Below are positions 35,460 to 47,186 of a DNA stretch of 64,000 bases, piece after piece; positions within the stretch are counted from its first letter, which is position 1, and every line of letters begins with the position of its first letter. Both the position numbers and the translations under genes were made by a program. Where the stretch lies: contig CM075940.1 of the NCBI GenBank assembly GCA_038030265.1, positions 29,984,940 to 30,048,939 on the forward strand, written 5' to 3'. Under the pieces are notes generated by a model. It was not told where the DNA came from and searched no databases. It was given only the letters and a program-made list of their open reading frames with translations. This DNA comes from Corythucha ciliata. Its lineage: Eukaryota; Arthropoda; Insecta; Hemiptera; Tingidae.

Positions 35460-35710
35460 TTATTTTTTTTAATTGTCTGCGGGAAAAATCTTCAAAAAGA
35501 CGCTTGGGATATGCCTCCCCTGCAGTGTGGGATTTTTACCCAATAAAAAACCCGCAGACATTCCTCCTCAGAGACCCCCCCCCCCCGGTACGACCTTTTC
35601 GGTATTACTTCAGGGGAGGTTTCCTGTGCCTTTTTTGCACCTCCGTTCTGTCCTGCTACTTGTTTTCCAACGGTCGGCTGGACCCAGGCCTAGACCTGCA
35701 GAGGTCTATT

Positions 35711-36359
35711 TCAGGTCGGCCTCTCTTCCATGTCGCGCTTCTTCTGTTTGAGTACCTCAACCACGAAGCTGGTGATTTGACTCCAGGTCTCCTGCATCTC
35801 GAGCATCCTCTCAACTACACTGGCGGGGTGCAGGGCCCCCACGTGTCTAATTAGCTCATTTCGAAGGGCCTCCCAATTCAGGCATTCAAAGATGGTGTGC
35901 CTGGCGTCGTCCTCCTCGCTGCAATAAATACAGTTCAGAGAACTTTCTTTTCCAATTCGGTGCAGGTACTTCCCGAAGTAACCCTGCCCCGACAAGAACA
36001 TAGTCAGTAATAGTTGACCTCTCCGTGCTTCCTTTCCAGCCACGGCTGGAGTTTTGGGATCAAAGTCGCCGTCCACCTTCCGCGCGCTTCAGCATCCCAT
36101 TTCCTCTGCCACTCAGCAAGGGTCACGGCCCGCTCTTCCCTCCTCACCCGGGAGTTCGGGACCTCCGCTTTCTTTGCAGCAACCCGCTTCCGCTCCTGCG
36201 CCAGCAGATCTAGCGGGATAACTCTAGCTATGACAAGCGCTGCAGGACCTGACACCGTGCGGTAGGCACTGCATATGCGGAGCGCGGCCCTCCGCTGCAC
36301 TGCCAGCAACCTTTCCGCGTACTTATCGAACCGCAAAGAATCCGCCCAGACTTCTGCGC
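35711..36359 (-). pseudogene. R1-clade LINE ORF2 C-terminal part
   Basis: Resumes at GAEVWADSLRFDKYAERLLA (from about 36,359), exactly the segment expected after the break at 38,440. A frame change near 36,005-36,075 separates it from the terminal piece. That piece has the Cys-rich motif CIYCSEEDDARHTIFECLNW and ends at 35,711. Together with 38,436-40,819 it makes a full-length R1-type ORF2 apart from the insertion and the frameshift. Confidence 0.78.
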
Positions 36360-38445
36360 CATAAATTCAAATTCAAATTTCAAATTCAAATGAAATTTAT
36401 TTGCACACAGACAAAAATCATAGTGCCAGCTCCCAAAAGTAAGACTTGTGGCGGGAGCTGGATTAGTTAAACTAAATGAAATAAAAAGTAAGATAAAACA
36501 TAATCAACATCCGATAAAAATACATAAAAACATATTACAATGTCCAAAGAAAAAGAAAAAAGCAAAATTTACTCTACGAAATGACAATATCCCCCAGTGA
36601 GTCTAAGAATTTCTTGAAACGATTAATATTAACAAAGCAGTCATAATTGAATCTATACTTTATCGCAATTTTGAGGCCAACAATAGAGGCATGTCTGGAA
36701 TAAAAAACAGAATTTATTTTGGGAAGCACAACATTCGTAGAATCAGAAAACCGAGTGTAATGGGCGTGATGAAAATAACAGCAAGAATTAATTCTAAAGA
36801 AATGAAGAGCCACCGACCGTAGGTATAATTGCCGGATTCTCAGGACACTAAGCTCTTTGAACAAGAGTTCCGATGAATACAAGAATGGCCTGCCGAGTAA
36901 TATCCTTAAAACCGCCCTATGTGCCACATCCAATTTCTTAAGTAGATAAAGATGAGTATTCCCCCAAGCCAAAATTCCGTATGATATAATTGACTGGCAC
37001 AAAGCAAAATAAACTGATCTCAAGTCCCCGAAGCCAAGAATAGGGCGCAACTGTTTAAATACGTAAAATAGTTTTCTAATTCTTTTCACGAGCGCACAAA
37101 TATGAAGATCAAACTTAAGCTTATGGTCTAATATAACTCCTAAATATTTACACGACTCAACGAATTTAAGTACGCCACATTCACATTTAGCAGAAGATTC
37201 ACAATTATTAACACATATATTAATTTCAGAACCGGCTTCCACTCTCAGAATTCTGTGACCCCACGAAAAAGAAATTAAACGAGTCTTTAACAAATTCAGT
37301 GAAAGTGAATTAGCAGTCATCCACGAGAAAACACTCGCGAAATCCGAAGTAACCTGATCCCGTAACGAGGAAAGATCAGACCCAGAGAACAACAAAACCG
37401 TATCATCAGCAAACCCAAACGGAGTAGACCTAAGATTCAAGGAAAAAAAGTTATTGAAATATAAAATAAACAAAAGTGGTCCCAACACCGTACCTTGCGG
37501 CACGCCACAGCTCACAAGGATATCAGAGCTAACAGCTTCATTAATCTTAACAGTTTGTGTTCTATCTTTCACATAAGAAGCTAATAGACTATGAGCAGTT
37601 CCACGAATACCATATTTATATAATTTTCGGAGCAAGGTTTCATGATCCAAGGAATCGAAGGCCTTTTTTATATCAAGAAAAAGTCCAAAGACATGAACAG
37701 ATTTATCCAAATTCTCATAAATAAATTTAGTCACATCAAAAAGCGCATGTTCCGTGGAAAGCCCTTGTTGGAACCCATACTGCCTCTCATTAATCATACT
37801 ATGTTTCGTAACGAAGCTTACAATTCTAGTTTTGATACAACTCTCTAAAGCTTTTGCCAGAGAAAAAGTTAACGAGATTGGTCTGTAATTACACGGTCTT
37901 CCCTTATCCCCATCTTTGTAAATTGGAACAATGATACTTTTCTTGAATAATTTAGGAAATACACCCGTGGAAAGCGCAAGATTGAAAATATGCAATAACG
38001 GTGGAACAATGCAATTTTTAACTTTACTGAGAACTAAATTAGTAATACCCTTCAAGTCACAGCATGAGTTTTTATCAACACGGGTCAGTTCTTTAAGCAA
38101 TTCAGTTTCCGTCACCGGACTAAAAAATATGGATTCCGACACATCACGGATACCCGAGCACGCATCCATTTGCGTACTCAATGAATTCCGAGGCAAATTG
38201 TTTTTTATATTTAGTCCAACTCCTGAGAAATACTTATTAAATTCAGTCGCCACATCCCAATCCTCAATTAAAACGGATCCGTCCTCAGTAATTAATTCAA
38301 ACCGAGGCCTTGCTTTATTTATAGGACTATCATTAGCAACTTCCCTAATCACTTTCCATACTTCTTTAGGATCAGAGTTAGTAGACAAAATTCTATCTTT
38401 AAAATAATTTATTTTTGCTAATTCATGCAAAAAGAAGCATGATAG
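36360..38445 (-). mobile_element. 5'-truncated CR1-like LINE nested in the R1-clade LINE
   Basis: The insertion splits the R1 ORF2 between the codons for EAIML and GAEVWAD. It ends in a tail of AAATTTG/AATTTGA-like repeats (36,360-36,395 on the plus strand) instead of poly(A), as in CR1-group LINEs. A 9-bp hairpin, CCAGCTCCC/GGGAGCTGG (36,426-36,434 and 36,453-36,461), sits in the 3' untranslated part. The 5' end starts in the linker before the reverse transcriptase, so the endonuclease is missing. Confidence 0.78.
36574..38440 (-). CDS. CR1-like LINE reverse transcriptase (open, N-terminally truncated)
   Basis: About 620 codons are uninterrupted from the insertion point (about ELAKINYFKDRILSTN) to the stop at 36,574. 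RT motifs in order: YRPISLTFSLAKALE, QYGFQQGLSTEHALF, LFLDIKKAFDSLDHE, SCGVPQGTVLGPLLFILYFN and the catalytic FGFADDTVLLF, then a thumb with KYLGVILDHKLKF and a C-terminal region. The GVPQGTVLGPLLF style points to the CR1/L2/Rex group, not RTE or R1. The first about 20 codons of the open frame are out-of-frame R1 sequence. Absence of stops suggests a young copy, although it cannot be mobile alone. Confidence 0.82.
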
Positions 38446-40819
38446 CTTCTGCCGTGCCAAGCAACATTTTCCGCTTCCTCGGGGAAGGCCCGCCAATATT
38501 TGCCATCAACCGACTTAAGTTGGCCGTGACTCTAGCAGCCTTGTCGGCCGCTCCACTAACGTGATTCCAGAAGGAGAGCGTCGAATCCAGCGTTATTCCT
38601 AGATACTTTACCGCTCTGCTTGTCTGAACCGTTTCCCCCATAACCCGCATTGGGACAACTCGGTCTATCCGCTTCCTAGTCAGCAGAACGATCTCCGTCT
38701 TGTGAAGGGCAAGCTGCAAACTATGCTCCTTCATCCAACCATCCACTCTCCTCATCACCTGATTCAGTTTTAACTGCAGGTGCTCCAGGCTACGGGCCGT
38801 GATGACTGCTGCCAGATCATCTGCGTACCCTACCAGAAAGGTGCTCTCCGGCATGTCCATTTCGAGAATTCCGTTGTAGCTTGCGTTCCAAAAATCCGGG
38901 CCGAGAATGGCCCCCTGCGCCGCGCCCGCCGTTACTCGCCTCCTTCTGGGCTCCTCATCCGTGTCGTAAAGCAGCCATCTGTCGTGAAGGTAGCTACGCA
39001 CAATCCTGCGAAGATAGGTGGGAATTTGGAAGCGCACCTCGAGTGCCTCCAAGATATCCACCCAGCTGACCGAGTTAAACGCATTTTTGACGTCGAGTGT
39101 CACTACCATACAGATTTCTCTAGAGTGGTGATTCCCCTCCCATGCGGTCCGTGCCGCTGCTACCACCTCCCCAATCGCTTGCACGGTGGACTTCCCTGGT
39201 ACAAAGCCGAACTGTCGTTCAGAAAGTCCGCCTATCGCCTCGATTGCCCCCATCAGCCTCGGCTTCAGCATTTTTTCGAGGAGCTTTCCCGTCGTATTGA
39301 GCATACACAGTGACCTGTAGGCCGAGGGAGAGGCCGGATCTCCTTTGCCCTTCTCGATGAGCACCAGTCTAGCTACCTTCCAGCGCTTACAGAAGATTCC
39401 CTCGCCAAGACACGTATTATACATATCAAGGAGCAAGTCGGGCTCGTGCGTTGCCAGAATCTTCAGTATCTCCGATGGTATTCCGTCCAGTCCGGGCGCC
39501 TTCTTATTTCGCATCGAACGTGCCGCTTTCTGTAGCTCCTCTTTCGTAAACAAGGGAACGCTCTCCGGTTCTTCCTCTATTACGTTCGGGTCTCGCCCCG
39601 GATGATCGGGGAACAGACCTTCAACAATCCTGTCTTTTACGACTCCAGGCATTGGGGCTGGAGGGCTCATGCTCCCCAGCTTCTGAGTCACGATTCGGTA
39701 GCCTAGCCCCCAGGGGTCATTATTAATGTCCTCTATGAGCTCGTCCCACTTGCGCCGCTTACTATCAGCTATTGCCCTCTTCAGGGCCTTTCTAGCCTCT
39801 TTGTAATCCGCCACTTTGCTCTCCACCTCGTTTCCTGCCGCTCGCTGCGCTACCCGTCTCAGTCGGAAACAACGCCTCCTGAGCTCCGCGATTTCTGCCG
39901 TCCACCAGTAGGCTGGCGCCTTACCCTTCAAAGCCTTTTTCCTCGGCATTGACCAGGTGCACGCTTCTTCGATGAGAGCAGTGGTCTCTTTTACAATTGC
40001 TTCCGATCGGCTGAGTTCACCCGCTTCCTTCGCTCGCTCTTGGGCTCCCCTCTTCCCTTCCCGTATGACCGAAAGGAAGACCCCAGGGTCCAACCTTTCC
40101 GTGTTGTAGCGCTTTAATGCGCTTGCTGTCGGGCGGCAGCGCTCAGCGCCCCCCAGCTCGAACTCGATGTATTCGTGATCACTTCCGGTATATTCATCCA
40201 GCAAGTGCCAATTCTTCACTTTGGATGAGGCACGCTCCGCAATCATTGTCACGTCTGGAATTGTGCCCCTACACCCCGGCCTCCTGAAAGTGGGTGAACT
40301 TCCTTCGTTGGCCACTACCAGATTCAGTCTTGCCGCCATTTCCATGACGAGCCTCCCTCTTACATTTGTTGAGGTCACACCCCACTCGACCGCTCTAGCA
40401 TTGAAGTCTCCGCCAACGATCAGGTTCTTCTGAAATCCTTGTACCACGTCCTCCAGATTTTCTAGCTTCCTTCGAAAATCTGAGATCGGGTCACTCGGAG
40501 TGAGGTAGCAACTCACAAATACATAGTCAGAGTACTCCACCCAGACGAAACCTTCTCCCTCGCCGTGTTTTACTACGTGTAGACGTTCCCTCGAGCAGGG
40601 GACCCATATGGCCGCCGTACCGAGGGTGCCTGAGAACCATCCTGAACCTCTTATTTCTTCATATTGTTCGCTGATGAGCAGTATCCCTATATCATGGACT
40701 CGCACGATTTCCTTCAGCAAATCGTGGGCAACCCTGCTGCGGTGAAGGTTGCACTGCAATACCTTCAACTTCATATTCTCTTCTTGGCGATCTCCAAGGC
40801 CTCTCGGAAGGCAGGGCAC
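38436..40819 (-). pseudogene. R1-clade LINE ORF2, endonuclease and reverse transcriptase (interrupted)
   Basis: About 790 codons are open. The start MKLKVLQCNLHRSRVAHDLL is typical of R1 endonucleases; further motifs are LIVGGDFNARAVEWG, GSDHEYIEFEL, the RT fingers KAPGLDGIPSEILK, LDVKNAFNSVSW, the catalytic VGYADDLAAV, and KYLGITLD. The usual start is probably MKLKVL at 40,771 rather than the upstream Met at 40,819. The frame ends a few codons into the inserted LINE (near 38,440) and the RT C-terminus continues at 36,359. The enzyme nicks target DNA and copies the LINE RNA at the nick. Confidence 0.85.
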
Positions 40820-41545
40820 CCAGCCGAGCCCCTCTCGTGAGACGCCTCTTTACCACTGCCTTCGCACATCAGACATTTGGCCTCCTGCGTGCACGTAGCC
40901 GCCTTATGGCCCTCTCCCCCGCACTTGAAGCACAGCTTGGAGTGGTCCGGACCAGAGCACCTGAAAGCCAGGTGCCCATATCCCAAGCACTTAAAACAAC
41001 TGCGCACAACCGCTCTTGGGCGAACTCGGCAACTGACCATTGCCACCTTGATAAAGCGGTCCCGGAGAATCACCTCTGCGTCCTTAGCGTCCAGCTCTAT
41101 TATGCCTAACCGCTGTTCCCTGCTGTTCACCTTTGTGACAGCAACTTTGGCCTGTTTGGCAGACTCCCCCAGCTTATCCACCAAGGCTTGTCTCACCTCC
41201 TCCACTGTTGTTAAGCTGTCCAGGTCCCTGATCTCTATGCTACTTTTCGAGGTCAGAGACTTAACCTCGCCTGTGTTCCCTATTGCCTCCGAAATAATGC
41301 GGGCGAGAGCATCCCTGTCCCCCCCCACCTTTCTTTACCTCAACGAGTACAACCCCTCCCTGCGTCCGCCTAATGGCAGTTATCTCCGTTCCTGCCGAAC
41401 CCTCCGCTACCACTGTGCGCCGCAGCGAGTGAAGAACTTCTGCGTAGCTTTTACCCTCTGCCGGCTTGATCACCACGGCATCGGGCCGGTTTGCTGCTCG
41501 TTTCCCGCCTTGAGGTTGCTACGAGCGTCCTCGCTTTCGGCATTT
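40771..41545 (-). pseudogene. R1-clade LINE ORF1 (gag-like, CCHC zinc knuckles)
   Basis: The C-terminal part (41,328-40,771) has zinc knuckles: CFKCLGYGHLAFRC, then CFKCGGEGHKAATC, then a third, CLMCEGSG...H...C. It ends in AKKRI*, overlapping the ORF2 start by about 49 nt. An N-terminal piece (KSYAEVLHSLRRTVVAEGSA, from 41,476) is in another frame; the break falls at the C-run near 41,320, which suggests a homopolymer frameshift or sequencing error. Further upstream the frame hits a stop near 41,530. ORF1 proteins of this type bind the LINE RNA. Confidence 0.72.
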
Positions 41546-41917
41546 TTTCCCGTCCTTTCGTACTACTGCTCCAGGGGTTCTGTTATGTAAATTTTCCACT
41601 CGTCCTCCCTATCAACGGATGATTTAATTAGGAACGGATAGGTTGAAAAGGATATTTCTAGGAAAATTTAATTTTATAGTAAAACTCAGCTCTTGGAGGC
41701 ATACTGCCCCTGTCCACCTTAAAAGTCATTTGAATTATTACTTTTCAAGTTTTTGATTACTTATAATAATATTTTTTCAACTTCGTAAAATTATAATAAC
41801 ATGGTTTACCTACCGGCTTATAATATTCTTTTCCATAGATCAATATCTCACTACGATCACGAGGAAAGTTCTTTCTCAAAATCATCCATGTGTCGGCTCC
41901 ACTGAAGGACCCTCAAA

Positions 41918-44156
41918 ATGAGTACGAGCTCAACTAGTTTAAGTAGTACTTTCAAAAACAATAATAGCATAATTGTTCCCTCTAGCTCTCGCCAATCTGG
42001 TTCTCCTCAAGACAGTAGCGGAAGAGCAGATTCTTTCTTGCCCGACTCGCGAAATGTACCTAGAGCCACTTTCAAATTCCCTAAAAATGAGACCAATAGG
42101 TCTTGCGGTCACAAGTGGTTCAGAGATTACCCTTGGCTACACTACGTAGAGAAAACTGATAGTGTTATTTGCTTCGAATGCTCACGCGCCAAGAGCAAAG
42201 GTCTTTCGCTGCATGTTTGGGAGGAAGCTTTCATTTCCAAAGGCTTCCGAAACTGGAAGAAAGCTACCGAGAGATTTCAGGCACATGCCAAAAGCCACCA
42301 ACACCTCCAGTCGATTTCATTTCTTATTCAGATGAAACAAGGGACAAATATATCCTCGTTGTTATGTGCCCAGTCAGCTGCCCAGCAAAAAGATACTCAA
42401 GTTGTGCTGAGAACCGTAGTAAGTTCATTGCGGTATTTAGAATGTGAAGGCCTCGCTTTAAGGGGACACAAAGATTGTGAGGGAAATCTTCTGTCCCTTC
42501 TCGAAGAAAGGGCCCTCGACGTACCACAATTGACCTCGTGGCTTAGAAAGAAGGATAAATGGGTCAGTCACGATATTCAAAATGAAATTGTGGAAATAAT
42601 GGCTCATGAAGTTCAGCGATCCCCAGTCAGTACTTTTCCATCTCAGCAGATGGTACAACAGATGTCTCCGGATTCGAGCAATTTTGTCTGACCATTAGAT
42701 TCGTCGATCCACACTCTTTTCATGTGCATGAATACTTCATGGGGCTATTCAAACCTCCGGACGCGACGGCTGCGACATTGTTTGAGACTATAAAAACAAT
42801 GCTTATCTCCCTTGGGTTAAGCTTTGACAATTTGAGAGGCCATTGTTTTGACGGGGCTTCCAATATGGCCGGAAGATTGAACGGCGTGCAGAAAAAGATT
42901 AAAGACGCCCAAGAAAAGTCTTTTTTTGTCCATTGTTCGAACCACTCCTTGGACCTATTCCTACAAGAATGTGCTCGACAGTGTGACACCATTTCTGATT
43001 CGCTGACACTAGTCAGAATGGTCAGCAATGCCATTCTTGAATCCCCGAAAAGAAAAAAAAAATTTACCACTCTGTCGTACTGGCAGAAAATACCCAAGGG
43101 TCTGGAGGTGGAAGTGTCAATAACGTCGTTGCTCTCTGCCCGACTAGATGGACGGTAAGAACGAAAGCTCTAGCCAGATTCGTCGAAAATTACGAAAGGA
43201 TCCACAAGACTTTGGAGGAAATAGTCTACGACAAAACGTCATCCATAGCTGATGACACTAGGTCTACACTCAGGGGATTCCACAGGAAAATGACGAAATT
43301 GCGAACTTATGTGGGTATACTACTGTCCATAAAAATATTTCAGCCGTGTGAGGAAGTAGCAAGAGCTCTACAGGGGGAGAACTGCACGGTTACCGGAGCC
43401 AAACAGAGTGTAAACGCCCTGATTAAAGCACTGTCTTCGATAGAAAAACCTGATTTTGATCAGGTATGGGATGAGGCACTTAAGGCGTCGGAGCGCCTAA
43501 ATCTCGTTGAAGCTTCACCAAAAAGGAGCAGGAAAATTCCAAGACGGTTTGAGCAAACGGACAAACCATGTGACGGAACCCAACTGAGCGAGAAGTAGAG
43601 CTTGTATGCAGAGTTTAGAGAAGCGTTAGACCTTGTGCTCTCTGAACTGAAGAGGCGTTTCAGTCAAGAGACGATGGACAAGCTTTCGGCAATGGAGACA
43701 GTGCTTCTTGCACCCAATCATAAAAATCTCGATCTTGAAGGAGTACTTGGGATTCACAAATCCGATTTCGACATTCAACAATTGTCCAGTCAGCTTATGT
43801 TGGCACCTAATGTCATAGACATTAAAAACGTGAAATCGGTTGGCGAATATGCCGAGGTATATGCAGCATTACCCATGACCACCAGACTACTGCTGAAGGA
43901 CATCGGCTCTTTGGTATCTCTGTGGTTAACTGTTCCTGCCACATCAGTGTGCCCCGAAAGATCGTTTAGTGCTCTCTCCAGAGTAAAAACAAAATTAAGA
44001 TCAACAATGACTCAAAAAAGATTGACCCATTTACTTATTTTACATGTTCACAAAAACAAAACTAAAACTTTGTCCTTGGGCAGCGTTATGAAGGAGTTTT
44101 CGAGCAGAACAGCAGAGAGAGCCAAAGTATTCGGGTCTTCATTTTCCGAGCAATAA
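41918..44156 (+). pseudogene. Main exon of the hAT transposase, as open pieces
   Basis: Open pieces are 41,918-42,691 (zinc finger and N-terminal half), 42,724-43,158 (catalytic core with HCFDGASNMAGRLNGVQKKI), 43,212-43,598 (helical insertion region) and 43,602-44,156 (dimerisation domain). The last two are in the same frame, separated by one TAG. AT-rich 3' sequence with an AATAAA at about 44,255 follows. Length fits one 650-750-residue transposase. Confidence 0.8.
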
Positions 44157-45836
44157 GTTGAAATTGAAGAGCACGTTAAGACAAAATTTAGATTATGTAA
44201 AAATATGTGAAGAGAAAATTTGAGTTATGTATAGTTTACATTATGTAAATATGTTAATAAAAATTTAATGATGCAAAAATATGCTAAAATGGAAATTTAA
44301 ATGGTGTATGTAAACTATAAATTTGATTAATGTAAATATGTTGAGTGAAAATTCAATAGATCCTAATTATTTCTTTGAAAACGTTTTTTTTTTTTTTAAT
44401 TATTATTTTTCCCCGAGGGGAAAGGAGCCTTAAACCCGTAGATGGGCTGCGCACTTGTAATACGCGAATGAGAGATCTGCGTTAAGAATGCAAGTTTTCA
44501 ATGGAAATTGTAATTGGAAAGTCTGAAGCTGCGTTAGCCATTGGCTTAATTGTCATATCTTCTTCGGGTACTTCATCTTCTTCAATAAGCAAAACAAGCC
44601 TTAACCCTAATAATAAAACATCAACTAGCGGGGATAGATGAATCATGGGCGTAGTTAGACCAGTCACGATTGGTCACTTCGTTTTTCCTGGGAACGGGGG
44701 CACGGACAATTCTACCCTCACCATGGCTCGTCTGCTCACTGTGCTGTGGGCTGATTATTCCGCCTGTGAGAATTGAGCTTTATTCATCATGGTTACCCTG
44801 TTGTTCAAAATTGCTAATCCACAAAAGTGAATCAAAGAAAAATTGAGTTAAACTTAATTCACGGCATTGAACGTTGTAAGTATACTATATTACCACATTC
44901 AAAACATTCCCAAACTGCCGAAAATTCAATACTATTGAGCACCCTCTATACAATACCTTGCCTCCTATTTACTTAAAATTGTGAACTACAGTATACTTCA
45001 CCTTTCTATTGATTAAAACTAAGGATGGGATGGTAATGAAGGGTATGGTGGTGAATGGTATGGTGGGGGGTAGGGGGAGAACCTTAATTCTCGCCCCCCC
45101 CCCCTGAACCAAAATACTTCCGCCGCCACTGAACCCCAGCGGTCATTTATTCAAGCCCTTGCGGCTTGTATATTGTATTCAATTCACACACTTAAACATA
45201 CACGCAGATTCAGGATTGACTCCAAGGGAGGAGCTTGAGAAATTGTGTGTTTCTCACTACTAAAAATGGCTTGACAGCCATATTCGCGGCCCCAAACAAA
45301 GCAATCCCTGCTCAATCATAGAAAAAATTGAGAAAACGCCAACCCGCGGTTTCAGTTTCTAGCAACTTCGTTGCTAAAATTGATGGAAAACGCTAATTTA
45401 TGACTTTAAAAAATCGTTAATTCACGGTTATAAAAATTGAGGAACATTGACAAGTCACAACAAAAATTAAGAACCGGTGCTTAATCACTACTAATATAGA
45501 GAAAAAGGGCTAATTTGCGGCTGAAATTGATAAAACACCAATTATTACTGCAAATCTTAATTAATACTGCAAACTCAGAAAAGGGCCGAAAATGTATGTT
45601 TTTTTTTTTTTTTTTTTTTGAAAATAATTAATTGGGAAATGATGTGTTAGGGAGATCCAAATTTTATGATGTGGCCGATATCACCCTCGAGTTAGAATGC
45701 TTAATACCCACGTGGAAATTTTATGCCTATTCAAAGCCTCACCTTACAATCCACAGGAAAAAAATCTCTCCGGAGCTCCTCAGTAAATCTCTCCGGAGCT
45801 GATACAGTAGACAAGAAAAAATGGGTATAATTCATG
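44157..45836. other. Flank of the hAT gene; type A remnant; no gene
   Basis: 44,157-45,130 is AT-rich with a left-end-like CATGGGCGTAGTTAG at 44,644 and a right-end-like TTCCGCCGCCACTG ending at 45,131; neither has a matched 8-bp flank. A short type A array runs from about 45,250 to 45,560, with a TTTCTAGCAACTTCGTTGC landmark near 45,355. A T-run lies at about 45,600-45,619. No gene seen. Confidence 0.5.
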
Positions 45837-46289
45837 CAGTGGCGTACCCATGGGGAGGGTTTTGGGGGTCAGAACCCCTCGAGGGGGTCAGCCCAACACA
45901 GTTAAGAATTAAAACAAATAAATAAATAAAATAAAATGAATAAGTAAAAAAGTAAAATAACAAAAACAAACAAACAAAAGAAACAAACCCCTGATTTGTA
46001 TATGACCCTAAAAGTTTGCTATTCAGCAATTTAGCCCCGCTGAGTAACTATCCACCGCATCAATGCATTTATACTGTGACATGACCAATAGCCTCCCCCC
46101 CCCCTCAATTCATTAGATTATCATTGTGACCAAATTTAGTGTGATTCGGATTTAGTTTAGTACATTAGGATAAGGTTAGCTTAATGGTCTTCTCCTTTTT
46201 TTTTGTCTTTTCTCTTTTTGATTTTTAAGCCAATAAAAATATTTGAATGTTAATATTTGAATCTAGTTGACTTTAAGTAGGATCACGAT

Positions 46290-47186
46290 CAGGGCCGTTT
46301 CTAGCCCTCACTGGGCCCCTAGGCGAGAACTATCGGGGGGGCCCCTAGCAGCCGGTGGAGAAGCGGATTCAGGTTTTGCTTAAAAGGCGGGGGTTTCAGA
46401 AATTGCATGCTTTGCTCTACAAAAAACTGACTTGACAGCCACTCGCATCCTTCAAATAGCTAAACTAGGTATACCACAAAAAACCAGATAAGCTGACTAC
46501 AGTCGCACCAAAAAATGAAGATTTTCGCGCCTTAAAAATGACTAAACTTACTATTTATGACCTAAAAATAGCAAAACTGGCGAGTGTCGCTCAAATGTAG
46601 CCAAACTGACTTCTCGTGCCTTATAACTTGCTAGACGTACGATTAGGGAGCCATAAAAATACCTGAAAAGTACATCATTCGCGCCCTAAAAATGGCTAAA
46701 TCGACCATTCGCGCACGAAAAGTGGCCTTTTGGCTTTCTGGATACTTGGCATCCAAAAAACAGCTAAATTGGCTCCACGCACTCTAAAAATGGCTAAAAA
46801 CTGACGATTCGCACCCTAAAAATGCCTATACAGATGACTCCCGCCTTTAGTTCGCCCCCGAAAAATTTCAAAAATTGACTCTAACCGCCCTAAAAATAGA
46901 TTCGTGCCCTAAAAGTATCAACACAAGTATCAAAAAGTGTTTTATTCGTTGACTCGTTTGAAAACGATTTTCTCTCCATTAAAAATCATTATTTTCTGGG
47001 CTTGGGCATTTTATAACACAATTTTTAATCGTTTCAACAGAAGTGCCTAAAAATTATAAAAATTAAGCTTAATTTGTAACTCCTGAACGATTATTTTGTA
47101 ATTATTTTTATTCCAAGCCGGGGGCCCCCGTGGGTCGGGGCCCCTAGGCGGTCGCCTACCCTGCCTACCCCCTAAAAACGGTCCTG
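46290..47186. mobile_element. Nested 897-bp hAT-like non-autonomous unit
   Basis: Begins CAGGGCCGTTTCTAGCCC and ends CCCCTAAAAACGGTCCTG (complement CAGGACCGTTTTTAGGGG). The 8-bp flanks ATCACGAT are identical at 46,282-46,289 and 47,187-47,194. The subterminal sequence is rich in GGGCCCC. The interior carries type B minisatellite units (about 46,490-46,920), as does the host unit around it. There is no coding capacity. Confidence 0.87.

Larger units (their letters stand above)
35460..41620 (-). mobile_element. R1-clade LINE, interrupted by another LINE
   Basis: The element lies in the minus orientation inside the hAT gene's intron. ORF1 (zinc knuckles) and ORF2 (endonuclease plus reverse transcriptase) are present, and the 3' part resumes after the inserted LINE at 36,360-38,445. 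The 3' end carries a perfect 10-bp inverted repeat (TGTCTGCGGG at 35,474-35,483, CCCGCAGACA at 35,551-35,560) and a microsatellite. The 5' end is approximate, placed where GC-rich LINE sequence gives way to AT-rich intron. It is not in a 28S rRNA gene, so it belongs to a non-rDNA branch of the R1 clade or inserted off target. Confidence 0.75.
35148..44156 (+). pseudogene. hAT transposase (ZMYM1/TTF-type), split and decayed
   Basis: Exons: 35,148-35,215 (MDKFVKRYPKKSSEDQF...), 35,347-35,415, and a long exon from 41,839. Donor GTGAGT, acceptor TTTTGTAG, donor GTAAGC and acceptor TTCCATAG all keep phase 2, and the last joins the same frame as the long ORF from 41,918. Domains: TTF-type zinc finger (HKWFRDYPWLHYVEKTDSVI, CFEC), a DUF4371-like region, a catalytic block (GHCFDGASNMAG) and a C-terminal hAT dimerisation domain (PERSFSALSRVKTKLRS, HLLILHVHK). 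Breaks: TGA at 41,903-41,905, a frameshift near 42,635, a frame change between about 43,040 and 43,160, and TAG at 43,596-43,598. The second intron (35,416-41,838) hosts the R1 and CR1-like LINEs. Termini and target duplication were not found. The protein once cut and pasted this transposon; this copy is dead. Confidence 0.82.

Noticed and set aside
37931..38407. 158-codon plus-strand open frame
   Set aside because: Shadow of the CR1-like reverse transcriptase on the minus strand.
38780..39313. 177-codon plus-strand open frame
   Set aside because: Shadow of the R1-clade ORF2; no motifs.
40877..41590. 237-codon plus-strand open frame
   Set aside because: It is the antisense shadow of R1-clade ORF1; the minus strand carries the zinc knuckles in the correct order.
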